Shown: positions 20,066 through 29,411, counted from the stretch's first letter. The stretch: DNA of 64,000 nucleotides from Piscirickettsia litoralis (GCF_001720395.1 NZ_MDTU01000001.1:1318211-1382210), one strand, 5' to 3'. The notes: generated from the sequence alone by a model not told the origin. Translations and numbers: made by a program.

Positions 20066-20821
20066 ATGCCTATTAACCAACAGACATGGACTATCCAGAC
20101 GTCTGCATTTAGACTGCAATCCTCACTTTATTCTATAAAAAATAAAGCAAATAAGCGCCGGCATTACAATCAAGAACAGGTCTCAAGCACTGGACTTTAC
20201 CAGGTTAAGCTCACAGGCGAAGAGTTGTTGCAATATGACCTTGCTGTATTATATAGCATTATTCATAAAGGCCAACAAACTGATTTAACAACACAAAAAG
20301 TCGATATTAATATTGCACAAATCCTCCAGGCATTACAATCCTCTGATGGTTCATCGCAGCGCCGTGCCATTTATAGGTCAATAGAGCGCAACGCACAAAC
20401 AGAACTATTCATTCAAGGTCCTGAAAAAAACTATAAATTTAAGCAGATCGAACACTTTAATTTTAATAATATCACCAAAAATTATGAGATTACCTTAGCA
20501 AGTGAGCTCTTTGAACTTGAACAAGAATGTCCTTGCCAAATTGATATTTTTACTCGCAATCAACTTGCACAAGGACTCACCAGCTGGCTTTATGGATTTA
20601 TTATTAGCTCTCCTCAAGTAGCATTGAGCCTTTCTATGGATCAACTGCGTATATTGTGTGGTGCTGAAATTAAAAACCATTATGCATTTAAAAGCTGCGT
20701 CGCACGCTCCATCGATGCGTTGCAGAAAATCAACCTCATCGAGCCTAACTGGTCCATTGACCAGCAAAACATCTTAAAACTCACAAAAAAACAAACTTCA
20801 AACCTAAAACAAATCGCTTAA
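20066..20821 (+). CDS. TrfA-like plasmid replication initiator homologue on the chromosome
   Basis: The 251-residue protein resembles TrfA-type (RP4/RK2) initiators in the order of its segments. There is an N-terminal L-T-G-E-E-L-L-Q-Y-D-L-A-V-L motif, then S-S-Q-R-R-A-I-Y-R-S-I-E-R at the first winged helix, a beta-rich turn with Y-E-I-T-L-A-S-E-L-F-E-L, L-A-Q-G-L-T-S-W-L-Y-G-F, L-R-I-L-C-G-A-E, and a closing A-L-Q-K-I-N-L-I-E-P-N-W-S-I-D. Such proteins bind iterons and recruit the host helicase. No iterons, par genes or plasmid genes are nearby, so it may be a domesticated remnant or a regulator. I use the ATG at 20066 (GAAGAAG upstream) rather than a TTG 42 bp earlier. The assignment is by pattern, not by search. 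Confidence 0.6.
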   Translation: MPINQQTWTIQTSAFRLQSSLYSIKNKANKRRHYNQEQVSSTGLYQVKLTGEELLQYDLAVLYSIIHKGQQTDLTTQKVDINIAQILQALQSSDGSSQRRAIYRSIERNAQTELFIQGPEKNYKFKQIEHFNFNNITKNYEITLASELFELEQECPCQIDIFTRNQLAQGLTSWLYGFIISSPQVALSLSMDQLRILCGAEIKNHYAFKSCVARSIDALQKINLIEPNWSIDQQNILKLTKKQTSNLKQIA

Positions 20822-20822
20822 A

Positions 20823-20849
20823 GTTAAAACTATCTAAGATAGTTTTAAC
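20823..20849. terminator. Bidirectional AT-rich hairpin between convergent genes
   Basis: GTTAAAACTATC and GATAGTTTTAAC form a perfect 12-bp stem with a three-base loop. It follows the TrfA-like gene and overlaps the last codons of the convergent AEC transporter gene. There is no long T run, but the position between two 3' ends suits a shared terminator. Confidence 0.6.
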
Positions 20850-21754
20850 AAAGGCAATAAACTCGAAAGCACAAAAGGAATATAAAAAAGCGCAATTATC
20901 GTACTAAGCACCACAACCATTGCCGCTTTATCAGGCACAACACGAAAGCGCACGGCTAATGCCACAGTATTTGCAGCCAATGGAACCAGTGAAATTAATA
21001 ATAAAATATGCTCACTTTCCTCAGAAAGCAAATTAAATTCATAGCGATTTAAAAGCACAATAACACCTGAAACAATTGGCCAAAATATAAATTTTGAAAA
21101 TAAAAGTACACTTGCCAATTTGATATCAAAGCTGGAACGACTCATATGCGCCATACCAAAACCAACCATCAGCATACCTAATACACTATAAGCACCGACA
21201 AATAAATCAGCAACATGCTCAGCACTTAAAGATAACGGCACCTTGAGACTATTAAATACCAAGCCCAGGGCAAACGTATAAATAACAGGCATTTTGAGCA
21301 TTGTCTTAAGACTATCCATCACACTGTAATGGCCTCGCGCCATTAAAAAAACGCCAATTGTCATCTCAAAGAGCAAAAATCCAAAATTACCAACAACAGC
21401 TAATCCCAAAGCACTCGTACCAAAGACAGCAGTCACGACCGGCAGGCCAAAATAACCACTATTCGCACAGCCCGCAGCAAGTGCAACTAAATTACGGCGA
21501 ATATCTTGCCAAAGAAAACTCGCCAAAAAATAAAAAACAACAGAAGATATCACACAAATAAAAAAAATCACAAAGGGTAAGGCTAAATTACCAACACTTA
21601 ACTGCACACGGTATGCACCAATGAACACAACAACAGGATTAACAATATAGATTAATAAATTAGCAACACTTTCCTTAGTAACATCCAAATGCCTAGATGC
21701 TAAAAACCCTAAAATAATAATAAAATAAAGTGGTATTATTTTAATTAATAGCAA
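20834..21754 (-). CDS. AEC (auxin efflux carrier) family transporter
   Basis: The 306-residue inner-membrane protein has about ten helices in the two five-helix repeats of the AEC family. The signature regions I-V-N-P-V-V-V-F-I-G near residue 38, N-S-G-Y-F-G-L-P-V and G-F-G-M-A-H-M are present. Bacterial members move small organic acids or similar metabolites (malonate or malate in some), and the substrate cannot be inferred. The gene contains a run of eight T that stays in frame, a useful contrast to the broken genes elsewhere. Confidence 0.85.
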   Translation of the reverse strand: MLLIKIIPLYFIIILGFLASRHLDVTKESVANLLIYIVNPVVVFIGAYRVQLSVGNLALPFVIFFICVISSVVFYFLASFLWQDIRRNLVALAAGCANSGYFGLPVVTAVFGTSALGLAVVGNFGFLLFEMTIGVFLMARGHYSVMDSLKTMLKMPVIYTFALGLVFNSLKVPLSLSAEHVADLFVGAYSVLGMLMVGFGMAHMSRSSFDIKLASVLLFSKFIFWPIVSGVIVLLNRYEFNLLSEESEHILLLISLVPLAANTVALAVRFRVVPDKAAMVVVLSTIIALFYIPFVLSSLLPLLKLS

Positions 21755-21795
21755 AGTAAAAATAACTCACTCCTTAATGACAAGAAAATCAAATA

Positions 21796-22542
21796 TTAAC
21801 GCCCACCTGTAACATCAATAAAACTCCCTGTACTGTAGGATGCTTGATCAGATAATAGCCACAAAATAGCATCCGCTACCTCTTCAGCTGTCCCACCGCG
21901 TTGCATCGGCACCTGGCTTTTTAGCTTACTTACACGATTAGAATCTCCAGACTGTTCATGAATATTCGTATCAATAACCCCCGGACGCACCGCATTCACA
22001 CGAATACCATTTGCCACAACTTCTTTAGCGAGTCCAATAGTCATCGTATCAATCGCTCCTTTAGAAGCCGCATAGTCAACATACTCGTGCGCAGAACCTA
22101 AACGGGCTGCCGCTGATGAAACATTAACAATTGCACCACCTTGCCCGCCATTCGCTATCGACATCCGCCTAATCGCTTCACGTGCACATAGAAAATAACT
22201 AGTGATATTCGTTGTTAGAATCCGATTAATCCGTGTAGCACTCATTTTCTCAACAGGCATCATCTGATCTAACACACCGGCATTATTAACTAAAGCATCA
22301 ACCTTACCCAAGCTTTTATCAACCTCAGCAAATAAACGCACCACATCATTCTCATCACTGACATCAGCTCGCACAGCAAGCGCAGAGCGCCCCATTTTTT
22401 GAATTTTATCAACAACCTCAAAAGCAGCTTGCTCATTACTTAAGTAATTAACACAGATATCATATCCTACTGCTGCCGCTTTTAGCGCTGTTGCCGCACC
22501 GATGCCTTGGCTGCTGCCCGTGATAACCATCACTTTTGTCAT
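21796..22542 (-). CDS. ygfF: SDR-family oxidoreductase, YgfF-like
   Basis: The 248-residue short-chain dehydrogenase has the NAD(P)-binding G-S-S-Q-G-I-G (residues 9-15), N-N-A-G, the catalytic serine in V-N-V-S-S-A and the Y-x3-K pair in Y-V-D-Y-A-A-S-K, followed by V-R-P-G. The whole protein matches the E. coli YgfF pattern closely (for example I-P/V-P-M-Q-R-G-G-x-A-E-E-V-A and T-G-S-F-I-D), so orthology is likely. YgfF is annotated as a glucose-1-dehydrogenase-like enzyme, but its natural substrate is not well established. It lies 41 bp upstream of the AEC transporter gene and may be co-transcribed with it. Confidence 0.85.
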   Translation of the reverse strand: MTKVMVITGSSQGIGAATALKAAAVGYDICVNYLSNEQAAFEVVDKIQKMGRSALAVRADVSDENDVVRLFAEVDKSLGKVDALVNNAGVLDQMMPVEKMSATRINRILTTNITSYFLCAREAIRRMSIANGGQGGAIVNVSSAAARLGSAHEYVDYAASKGAIDTMTIGLAKEVVANGIRVNAVRPGVIDTNIHEQSGDSNRVSKLKSQVPMQRGGTAEEVADAILWLLSDQASYSTGSFIDVTGGR

Positions 22543-22924
22543 TTCAGTTCTCCAAAGATTATGTATTTATAACACACCTATTTCTAGAGCGTTATAGACC
22601 CTGATCATAACGAATTTCGTTAATATTGTCACCGATGATTATCCATACTTTTTCAATGCTCTTTTATTTTAAAGAAATAAAATTTTTTAGCTGCCAGTTA
22701 ATAATATCGCGAAATATACAGTCAATAATTATTATAGAAATAAACAGACAATTCACTATTATCAATAAATAGCCTATATTTCATTATCATGAAAAAACTA
22801 TCAAGAATAACATTTAATTAAACATTAACATAACATAACAAAATCCTATAATCATGATTTAAATTTTAATAAATTTCCAAAAATAAACTTTATTACATTA
22901 TTTTCTTTAAATATGCACCTTAAT
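22543..22924. other. AT-rich intergenic region without recognisable genes
   Basis: This is about 380 bp of very AT-rich DNA between the YgfF-like gene and the hydrolase remnant. I find no open frame with a ribosome-binding site, no tRNA and no clear repeat. It probably holds the promoter of the SDR gene and decayed sequence. Confidence 0.5.
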
Positions 22925-23257
22925 TTATTCGTTGAAATTACTTTTTTTAACTTCATCACTGTTGTAAGCAATCGGTATAATTTGGTTTAAAATCTCGCCA
23001 TGCACACCTTGAACAGGCGCTGCATTAATAGAGTAAGCAATATAACTATCTAAACAGGGGAAGTAGGCTAATAAAGACATATAACCTGAGGTTAACCCAG
23101 GCGTATAATACATTGGTCCATAAGGGCTATTTATCTTAAAAACGCCATTACTATATTCAGCGCCTTTACCAGTTTGTGCAAAATCTTTAAAATAAGCTTT
23201 ATAATTTTCAAACAAACTAAATGATCGGCAGATATTTCCAAATCCTACTGGGACGTG
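22925..23257 (-). pseudogene. C-terminal remnant of a serine hydrolase (beta-lactamase-like)
   Basis: An open frame without a plausible start encodes about 110 residues. The C-terminal part (T-P-G-L-T-S-G-Y-M-S-L-L-A-Y-F-P, then Y-S-I-N-A-A-P) looks like the last strand and helix of class C beta-lactamase-type serine hydrolases, in which a K-T/H-T-G-like segment is followed by G-Y-x-S-x-x-A-Y-F-P. The catalytic S-x-x-K and Y-x-N regions are absent. It lies in the region that must contain the ppc promoter and is most likely a gene fragment. The family call is tentative. Confidence 0.35.
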
Positions 23258-23308
23258 TTAATTTGAATGCACAAAATGAGATAATGCGTATTTAAGGAGT
23301 CGCTGATA

Positions 23309-26119
23309 ATGGAAACCATTTTGAACTGGCAAGGCTTTCAAGCAGAAGCAAAAGGCACTGGTATATCTAAGCCTCTTAGTGAAAATGTCTCACTGCTTGG
23401 CTCGCTACTTGGCCATGCTGTTAAGGAGAAGGCCGGCACAGAGTTGCTCGATGATGCAGAAAAACTCAGACTACTCTGCAGGGATGCTGAAAAAAACACC
23501 GATTTTAATCAATACAAAACGGCAATAGAAAAAATCCAGCGTTTAAGCACCGATGAACATAAATGGCTGCTCAAGGTATATACACTTTTTTTTCACTTAG
23601 TAAATGAAGCTGAAAAGCAGGAAATTATTCGTGTTAACCACGAACGGGCCATTAACGCCACAGCCGAAACACCTCGGGTTGAGTCCATTGCTGATGCCAT
23701 TTATCAACTTAAAGAAAAAGGCCATTCGCTCGATGAAGTACTCAGCCTACTCGGCCAATTAGATATTCAACCGACCTTAACCGCTCATCCAACCGAAGCG
23801 CGTCGCCAAGCTGTGCTCAAAAAGCAAGCAATTATCACTAACCTACTAGGATCACTTCAAAAAGGCCAACTCACTCCCGAAGAACACGACCATATCATTC
23901 ATCAACTTTATGAAAATATTAACCTGCTTTTATTCACGGATAATGTCCGCAGTGAAAAAATCACCGTGCCTGATGAAGTTCAAAATGGCCTTTATTTCTT
24001 AACCACCAGTATTTGGGATACATTGCCCAAACTTTACCATGATGTAAGTTATGCTCTTAGAACCTACTACCAATATCAACCCAAGACTTTGCCTAGCTTT
24101 ATTCGCTATCGCTCTTGGATCGGTGGCGATCAGGATGGCAACCCGTTTGTCACTCCCAACGTTATTCAAGAAACCCTAAAAAAACACACTACAAATGCAA
24201 TCCAACGCTATTTAACCACTCTAAAGTCACTCTGGCATCAGCTCAGTATTTCAAGCCGTCAAATTGCTACACCACAAAAACTTATTGATTCTATCGATAA
24301 AGACGCTAAAGTCATTGACCTTGCCGATGATCGCTTGCCAAGCTTTAAATACGAACATTATCGTCTTAAAATCAGTTATGTGATGGCACGCTTGAAAGCC
24401 AAGTTGCGCTGCTTAAAAGAAGGAACAAATGAGGCGTGTGACTTAAGCACGATGGGCTACACTACGCATTTTTTCTTGCAAGATCTCTATTTATTACGCG
24501 ATTGCTTAAAAGAAAGTGGATTTAGTACTCTCGCTCAGAACAGCCCACTTGCTGATGTTATTACTCAAGCCGAAACCTTTGGTTTTCACCTCGCTTCACT
24601 TGATGTTCGTCAACACAGTCAAGTTCATGAAGTCACTGTCAGTGAAATCTTTGCTAAAGCCAACATCTGCGAAGACTATAGTGCACTTGAAGAAAAAGAA
24701 AAGGTTAAATATATACTCAAGGAACTTGAAAATCCACGACCATTATTGCCTCATAATGTAGAACTCTCTGATAAAGCGACTTCAACTCTAGCCACATTTA
24801 ATGCGATTGCCGAAATTACTCACCACGAACCCGAAGCGATTGGCAATTATGTCATCAGCATGACTCACCAATTAAGTGATGTATTGGAAGTTTTGTTACT
24901 GGCAAAAGAAACAGGTCTTTGGTGCTATCAAGAGGGTAAAGTCGAGTCAAACCTAGATATTTCCCCCTTATTTGAAACCGTTGAAGATTTAGGCCATGCC
25001 GATCATGTTATGGAGTCGCTATTTTCTGCACCTTTATACCAAGCTCATCTGGCTGCACGCAATAACTTACAAGAGGTCATGCTTGGCTACTCAGATAGCA
25101 ACAAAGACGGTGGCTATTGGATGGCGAACTGGTCACTGCATAAAGCGCAGATTAACCTTGGCCAAATATTCAAAAAATATAATGTACAGCTGCGCTTTTT
25201 CCACGGCCGTGGAGGCTCCGTCGGTCGCGGTGGCGGCGGTCAAGTTCATAAGGCGATTTTAAGCCAGCCTAAAGAAGCGCATTCAGGTAAAATCCGCTTT
25301 ACCGAACAAGGCGAAGTTATTTCTTTTCGCTATGGCATTAAGGCACTCACTCACCGCCATTTAGAGCAAGTGGTTCATGCAACACTCTTGGGCATGACCG
25401 GCTATCAATGTGGTGATAGCTGCTTAGATTATAGCCATGATGAAAAAGGCTTTAAGCTGATGGAGCAAATGTCCACAACTTCAATGCAAACCTATCGTGA
25501 TCTCATCGATCATAATGAGTTTTGGGATTGGTTTATTAATATCACGCCCATCGAACATATCAGCCGTTTACCTATCGCCTCGCGCCCAGTTTCACGAAAG
25601 TCTGCCACTGAAGTTGACTTTGATGGCCTGCGTGCAATTCCTTGGGTATTTTCCTGGACACAAACCCGTTATAACATTCCTGGCTGGTATGGGCTAGGTA
25701 AAGGTTTACAAGCTATTTTAAAAAACAATGATAACCTTGCTTATTTACAAGAGCTTTATCGCTGCTGGCCCTTTTTCCAATCCGCTCTTGATAATGCTCA
25801 ACGTGAAATGGCGCGCGCTCATTTAGAAATAGCGGCTTATTACGCAGAATTTCAACCGAGTAAATTCCATGACCAAATCAAGCGTGACTATCAAGAAGCC
25901 GATGAGGCCGTTAAACTCATTACCGAACAAGCTGAATTGCTCGACAATCAAAATGTCCTACAAAAATCAATTCAATTGCGCAACCCTTACACAGATGTTC
26001 TTAGTTTATTACAGCTTTCTTTATTGCAACAACTTGAAAAAGAACCGACTGAGGAATTAAAAGAATTGATTTTAATCAGCATTAACGGTGTCGCCGCAGC
26101 AATGCAAAATACCGGCTAA
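23309..26119 (+). CDS. ppc: Phosphoenolpyruvate carboxylase
   Basis: Ppc fixes bicarbonate onto PEP to make oxaloacetate, refilling the TCA cycle. The 936-residue protein is somewhat longer than the E. coli enzyme (883). The catalytic histidine lies in T-L-T-A-H-P-T-E-A-R-R (about residue 160). The glycine-rich PEP-binding loop F-H-G-R-G-G-S-V-G-R-G-G-G is at about 630, and S-D-S-N-K-D-G-G-Y and the C-terminal R-N-P-Y-T-D region are also present. A run of eight T at 23586-23593 is in frame. The start has AAGGAG about ten bases upstream. It appears to be monocistronic. Confidence 0.97.
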   Translation: METILNWQGFQAEAKGTGISKPLSENVSLLGSLLGHAVKEKAGTELLDDAEKLRLLCRDAEKNTDFNQYKTAIEKIQRLSTDEHKWLLKVYTLFFHLVNEAEKQEIIRVNHERAINATAETPRVESIADAIYQLKEKGHSLDEVLSLLGQLDIQPTLTAHPTEARRQAVLKKQAIITNLLGSLQKGQLTPEEHDHIIHQLYENINLLLFTDNVRSEKITVPDEVQNGLYFLTTSIWDTLPKLYHDVSYALRTYYQYQPKTLPSFIRYRSWIGGDQDGNPFVTPNVIQETLKKHTTNAIQRYLTTLKSLWHQLSISSRQIATPQKLIDSIDKDAKVIDLADDRLPSFKYEHYRLKISYVMARLKAKLRCLKEGTNEACDLSTMGYTTHFFLQDLYLLRDCLKESGFSTLAQNSPLADVITQAETFGFHLASLDVRQHSQVHEVTVSEIFAKANICEDYSALEEKEKVKYILKELENPRPLLPHNVELSDKATSTLATFNAIAEITHHEPEAIGNYVISMTHQLSDVLEVLLLAKETGLWCYQEGKVESNLDISPLFETVEDLGHADHVMESLFSAPLYQAHLAARNNLQEVMLGYSDSNKDGGYWMANWSLHKAQINLGQIFKKYNVQLRFFHGRGGSVGRGGGGQVHKAILSQPKEAHSGKIRFTEQGEVISFRYGIKALTHRHLEQVVHATLLGMTGYQCGDSCLDYSHDEKGFKLMEQMSTTSMQTYRDLIDHNEFWDWFINITPIEHISRLPIASRPVSRKSATEVDFDGLRAIPWVFSWTQTRYNIPGWYGLGKGLQAILKNNDNLAYLQELYRCWPFFQSALDNAQREMARAHLEIAAYYAEFQPSKFHDQIKRDYQEADEAVKLITEQAELLDNQNVLQKSIQLRNPYTDVLSLLQLSLLQQLEKEPTEELKELILISINGVAAAMQNTG

Positions 26120-26261
26120 TTTATGATATTAATTTTTTTGAATTAAAAATCCGTGCCTAGCCCTAATCGTTCTAGGTACTTTACCTTTAACGTATTTTAA
26201 TAGACAATCAATATCTATCACTATGACAAAAAAACAGCAGTAATATTATAAGGATACTGTG

Positions 26262-27090
26262 ATGAATTTAGTTTTTAAGTCCCTCCCAAAGATCACCAAG
26301 CCTTGCTCTATTATTTTCTCAGACTTTGATAGCACGTATTTTAATCATTTAGCAACAGAGAGAGAGTTAATAGAGGCAAGAGATTTTGAAGATTTTTTAA
26401 TTAAATTCTGTCAAGAGAAAAATGTTTTATTTGGCTTTATTTCTGGCGCACCTAAGCAATACATCATTAATCATTTACAAGCAAAAAAATTATACTCTGC
26501 TCCCTCATTTTATTGCATCCTCTTATGGTAGTGAAATTCACTATTATAGCCAAGATGAGTTAATACTCGATCCAAATTGGGACAGACAGTTTCCTAGCCA
26601 TGATCAAGTTGAAGAAAACTTAACTCAATTTATTAATCAGGTTAAAGCTGCCGGCCTAGAGTTAAGCTATCAAGGCCCTTGGCAACAAACACATTATAAA
26701 AGAAGTTTTTTCTTATCCCGAGAAAACCACTCAGAACAGCAAGTGCAGCACATATTAAGCCAATATTGCCCTAAATATAAACTGGACTTTAACCTCAGCC
26801 ACGCCAATCCTGATAATGGTGACCCAGGTTTAAGCTATGATGTTGATTTCTTCCCCAGAGGCTGTGGTAAAGACAAAATTGTTCATTATTTATGCAATAA
26901 ATTTTCAACCGACTCGGAAAATACGCTTGCCTTTGGTGATAGCGGTAATGATATTGCGATGTTACAAGCTGTCAAGCACGGTTACCTTGTCGCCAATGCC
27001 ACAGCAGAAGCCAAACAAAAACACCCAAATCACTTAAACAAAACCTTTACACAAGGTATTTATCAGGGCTTACTAAAGCATTACCCATAA
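26262..27090 (+). pseudogene. HAD-superfamily phosphatase (sucrose-phosphatase-like), one frameshift
   Basis: The first part carries HAD motif I, F-S-D-F-D-S-T-Y-F, and a motif II-like F-G-F-I-S-G-A. The second frame carries the cap region and motif IV, A-F-G-D-S-G-N-D, followed by G-Y-L-V-A-N-A-T, the pattern of the class IIB sucrose-6-phosphate or mannosyl-3-phosphoglycerate phosphatase group. Reading six A instead of seven at 26483-26489 joins them into 275 residues. As given, the first frame stops at 26531. The start ATG at 26262 has AAGGA seven bases upstream. The substrate is probably a sugar or polyol phosphate, with no pathway neighbours to narrow it. Confidence 0.7.
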
Positions 27091-27232
27091 AAATAAACGC
27101 TACTGTTCCTATACATTTTTTACTTACTGACCATTGATTTATATAAATCTATATCTTTATTTTTGTATATCGCCACCATAAGAAAATTACTATTAAATAA
27201 ACAACCTATTAAGTAATAATAATTTTTTTAGC

Positions 27233-27259
27233 TAAAGCAACAGCACTCCCTGCCGATAT
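27233..27259 (+). promoter_or_regulatory. Sigma-28 (FliA) type flagellar promoter
   Basis: TAAAGCAA (27233-27240), an 11-bp spacer and GCCGATAT (27252-27259) match the FliA consensus TAAAGTTT-N11-GCCGATAA at 13 of 16 positions with exact spacing. It lies 80 bp upstream of the start codon at 27339, on the same strand. Confidence 0.65.
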
Positions 27260-27338
27260 ATAGCCTGTGAAGGATCCAATTGCCAAAAGTGATGCTTTAA
27301 ATGTCAGGCAACCTGTTAAAAGGTATTAGGGTAAGGCC

Positions 27339-28162
27339 ATGCAAATCAACAGTTTACTCACACAGTTTTTTAATCCCTTTCAAACCGGTGTGCATAATAG
27401 CAATCTAGCCCCTCGAGAAGTCAAAGAGCAAGAGCATCGCCCATCCCCACCACAAGAGTTGCAACGCTTTAACCAATCATTTTATAACTCAAAGAGCTAT
27501 CAACGTGATGAAGCCTTTTCACTGGAGTTAAAAACTCAAGACGGTGATCTAGTCACCGTTAATTTTGAACGCAATGAGCGTGCTGAAGAAACTTTTGGCT
27601 TTAAGCGTAATGAAGAGGGTCACAGCCACAGTTATTCGCTCAATGAGTCCTTTAAAGAGCAATATTCTTTATCCATCGAAGGCCACCTCGACAAGGACGA
27701 GCGTGCGGCGATAGAAGAGCTTGTCAGTAGCCTCGCCGATGTTGCCGATACTTTTTTTCGAAGGTGACGCCCGTAATGCCTATCAACAAGGCTTAAATTT
27801 AGGCTTTAACACCAATGAAATTGCCAATTTCTCTGTCGATTTTAATGTTTACGAACAGCGCACTGAAATCAGCCAATACCGTGAAATTGCTCAGTATGGT
27901 TATGGCGAACAAACCGATAGTCACCTACCTGAATCTGTTCATCAAGGTATCCGCCATGCTGAAACTTTTTTTCGAATCTTTCAAGGCGTTAACAACTCAA
28001 GCTCAACAATTAAGCTTATCTTCTGATGGCAATAATGGCATTCGTGGCTTATTGCAAAGCATAATCCAACATGATGAACGCCACCGAGAAGGGGACTTAG
28101 ACATCATCAATAAATTGCTCGCCAAAGAAAACGAGCCAACGGCAGTGGGGAGTGGTGAGTAG
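27339..28162 (+). pseudogene. Protein of unknown function behind a sigma-28 promoter, two frameshifts
   Basis: The reconstructed protein has 273 residues. The middle part reads S-L-E-L-K-T-Q-D-G-D-L-V-T-V-N-F, then Y-S-L-S-I-E-G-H-L-D-K-D-E-R-A-A-I-E-E-L-V and A-D-T-F-F-E-G-D-A-R-N-A-Y. I recall this layout from conserved hypothetical proteins of Vibrio/Shewanella-type gammaproteobacteria. No signal peptide or membrane helix is visible. Two breaks occur at runs of seven T (27752-27758 and 27966-27972), each in the same local context, A-C-T7-C-G-A-A. Six T at each would restore the frame. The sigma-28 promoter suggests expression with late flagellar genes. A hairpin terminator overlaps the stop codon. 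Confidence 0.65.
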
Positions 28163-28188
28163 CCTCAGCCAACCCTACTCACCTTTTT
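28154..28188 (+). terminator. Terminator overlapping the end of the sigma-28-controlled gene
   Basis: GGTGAGTAG and CTACTCACC form a 9-bp stem with a 12-base loop followed by TTTTT. The stop codon of the preceding gene lies in the left arm. Confidence 0.75.
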
Positions 28189-28198
28189 CAGTAATGAC

Positions 28199-28738
28199 CT
28201 ACCACATTAAATCATCAGGCACATCATAACCGGCATAGTCATCATTCGGATCGACTTCATCTTTCTCACAAATAAAAACAAACACTTCAGAGTCAAAGCC
28301 TTTAACTTTCTCAGCGGCTTCTATCGGAATTAAGTTAGGCTTGTCTTCAAAAACCACAATCGCAAATGTCTGATTTAAAATGCCATTACGTTGCACCTGT
28401 GAAACATCAATTTCATACGCTTTATTATTATAATTAAAGTGATAACGCTGATCTGCTTCTTTTGGGTCAATATTAAGACGATGGGCCTTTAGGATATCAG
28501 TCACTTGCGCTTTGCGCGCCCGTTTTTCTTTCTCAAGCTTGCTAAAATCAGTCTTTTGAACACGCTTTTGTTCAGCTTGCTGCTGTTTTTGCTCGGCCTG
28601 TTTCGCTGCAAGTTCGGTCTTGGCTTTTTTGGAGAGTTTATTTTGTTTTGCCGACTGTTGCCTTTTTTCTTGAGCGGCCTTTTTTGCAGCACCTTTGGAT
28701 ACCGCACCACTTTTAACTAATTGATCCCTTAAATTCAT
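28199..28738 (-). CDS. yaiL: YaiL-like DUF2058 family protein
   Basis: The 179-residue protein has the DUF2058 layout. The start is M-N-L-R-D-Q-L-V-K-S-G-A-V-S, followed by a long lysine/glutamine-rich helix (about 16-85) that is probably coiled-coil and nucleic-acid binding, and a C-terminal globular part with R-Y-H-F-N-Y-N-N-K-A-Y-E-I-D-V and a Y-D-V-P-D-D-L-M-W tail. E. coli YaiL is described as nucleoprotein- or polysome-associated, with no proven function. It is convergent with the sigma-28-controlled gene. Confidence 0.88.
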   Translation of the reverse strand: MNLRDQLVKSGAVSKGAAKKAAQEKRQQSAKQNKLSKKAKTELAAKQAEQKQQQAEQKRVQKTDFSKLEKEKRARKAQVTDILKAHRLNIDPKEADQRYHFNYNNKAYEIDVSQVQRNGILNQTFAIVVFEDKPNLIPIEAAEKVKGFDSEVFVFICEKDEVDPNDDYAGYDVPDDLMW

Positions 28739-28838
28739 CGTATTAACACCCCCATATTACAGCCAATCGCAATAAAACCGCCGCAATTATATCACCACCT
28801 CATTAGATCCCCAAAGCCCTTTACAAGTGCCAGAAAGC

Positions 28839-29411
28839 TTAGCCTTGGCACTGTTGATGACGAAAGCAATCAACCGTATGATCGTTAACCATCCCAGTCG
28901 CTTGCATAAAGGCATAACAAATCGTTGAACCGACAAATGAAAAGCCTAACCGTTTGAGCTCTTTTGCCATTTTATCTGAAACTGCTGTCTTTGCCGGTAC
29001 CTGCTTAACGTTTTTCCAGTCATTTTGAATGGGTGAACCATCGACAAAATCCCAGATATAATCTGAAAAATCAACACCCTGCTCTTTCATCGCCAAAAGT
29101 GCCTGAGCATTTTTAACTGCACTCATCACCTTTAAGCGATTACGAATAATCCCAGGGTCTTGCAATAGTTTTTCAATTTTTTTATCGCTAAAACGCGCAA
29201 TTTTCACCGGATCAAAGCCTGCATAGACACGATGGTAATGCTCACGCTTTTTTAACACGGTAATCCAACTCAAGCCCGCTTGTGCGCCTTCTAACAATAA
29301 AAACTCGAACAGCGTACGCTCATCATAGACAGGCACCCCCCAAACTCGATCATGATAGTCTTGATATAATGCATTATCTTCAGGCACCCAGTTACAGCGT
29401 GTTTTTTTCAC
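28839..29411 (-). CDS. tag: DNA-3-methyladenine glycosylase I
   Basis: Tag excises 3-methyladenine from alkylated DNA in base-excision repair. The 190-residue protein follows E. coli Tag closely: C6 and the Y-H-D-R-V-W-G histidine near the N-terminus and H/C in N-D-H-T-V-D-C near the C-terminus form the zinc snap. The pocket segment L-E-G-A-Q-A-G-L-S-W carries the conserved glutamate, and F-V-G-S-T-I-C-Y-A-F-M-Q-A is present. It is divergent from fpr. Confidence 0.96.
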   Translation of the reverse strand: MKKTRCNWVPEDNALYQDYHDRVWGVPVYDERTLFEFLLLEGAQAGLSWITVLKKREHYHRVYAGFDPVKIARFSDKKIEKLLQDPGIIRNRLKVMSAVKNAQALLAMKEQGVDFSDYIWDFVDGSPIQNDWKNVKQVPAKTAVSDKMAKELKRLGFSFVGSTICYAFMQATGMVNDHTVDCFRHQQCQG

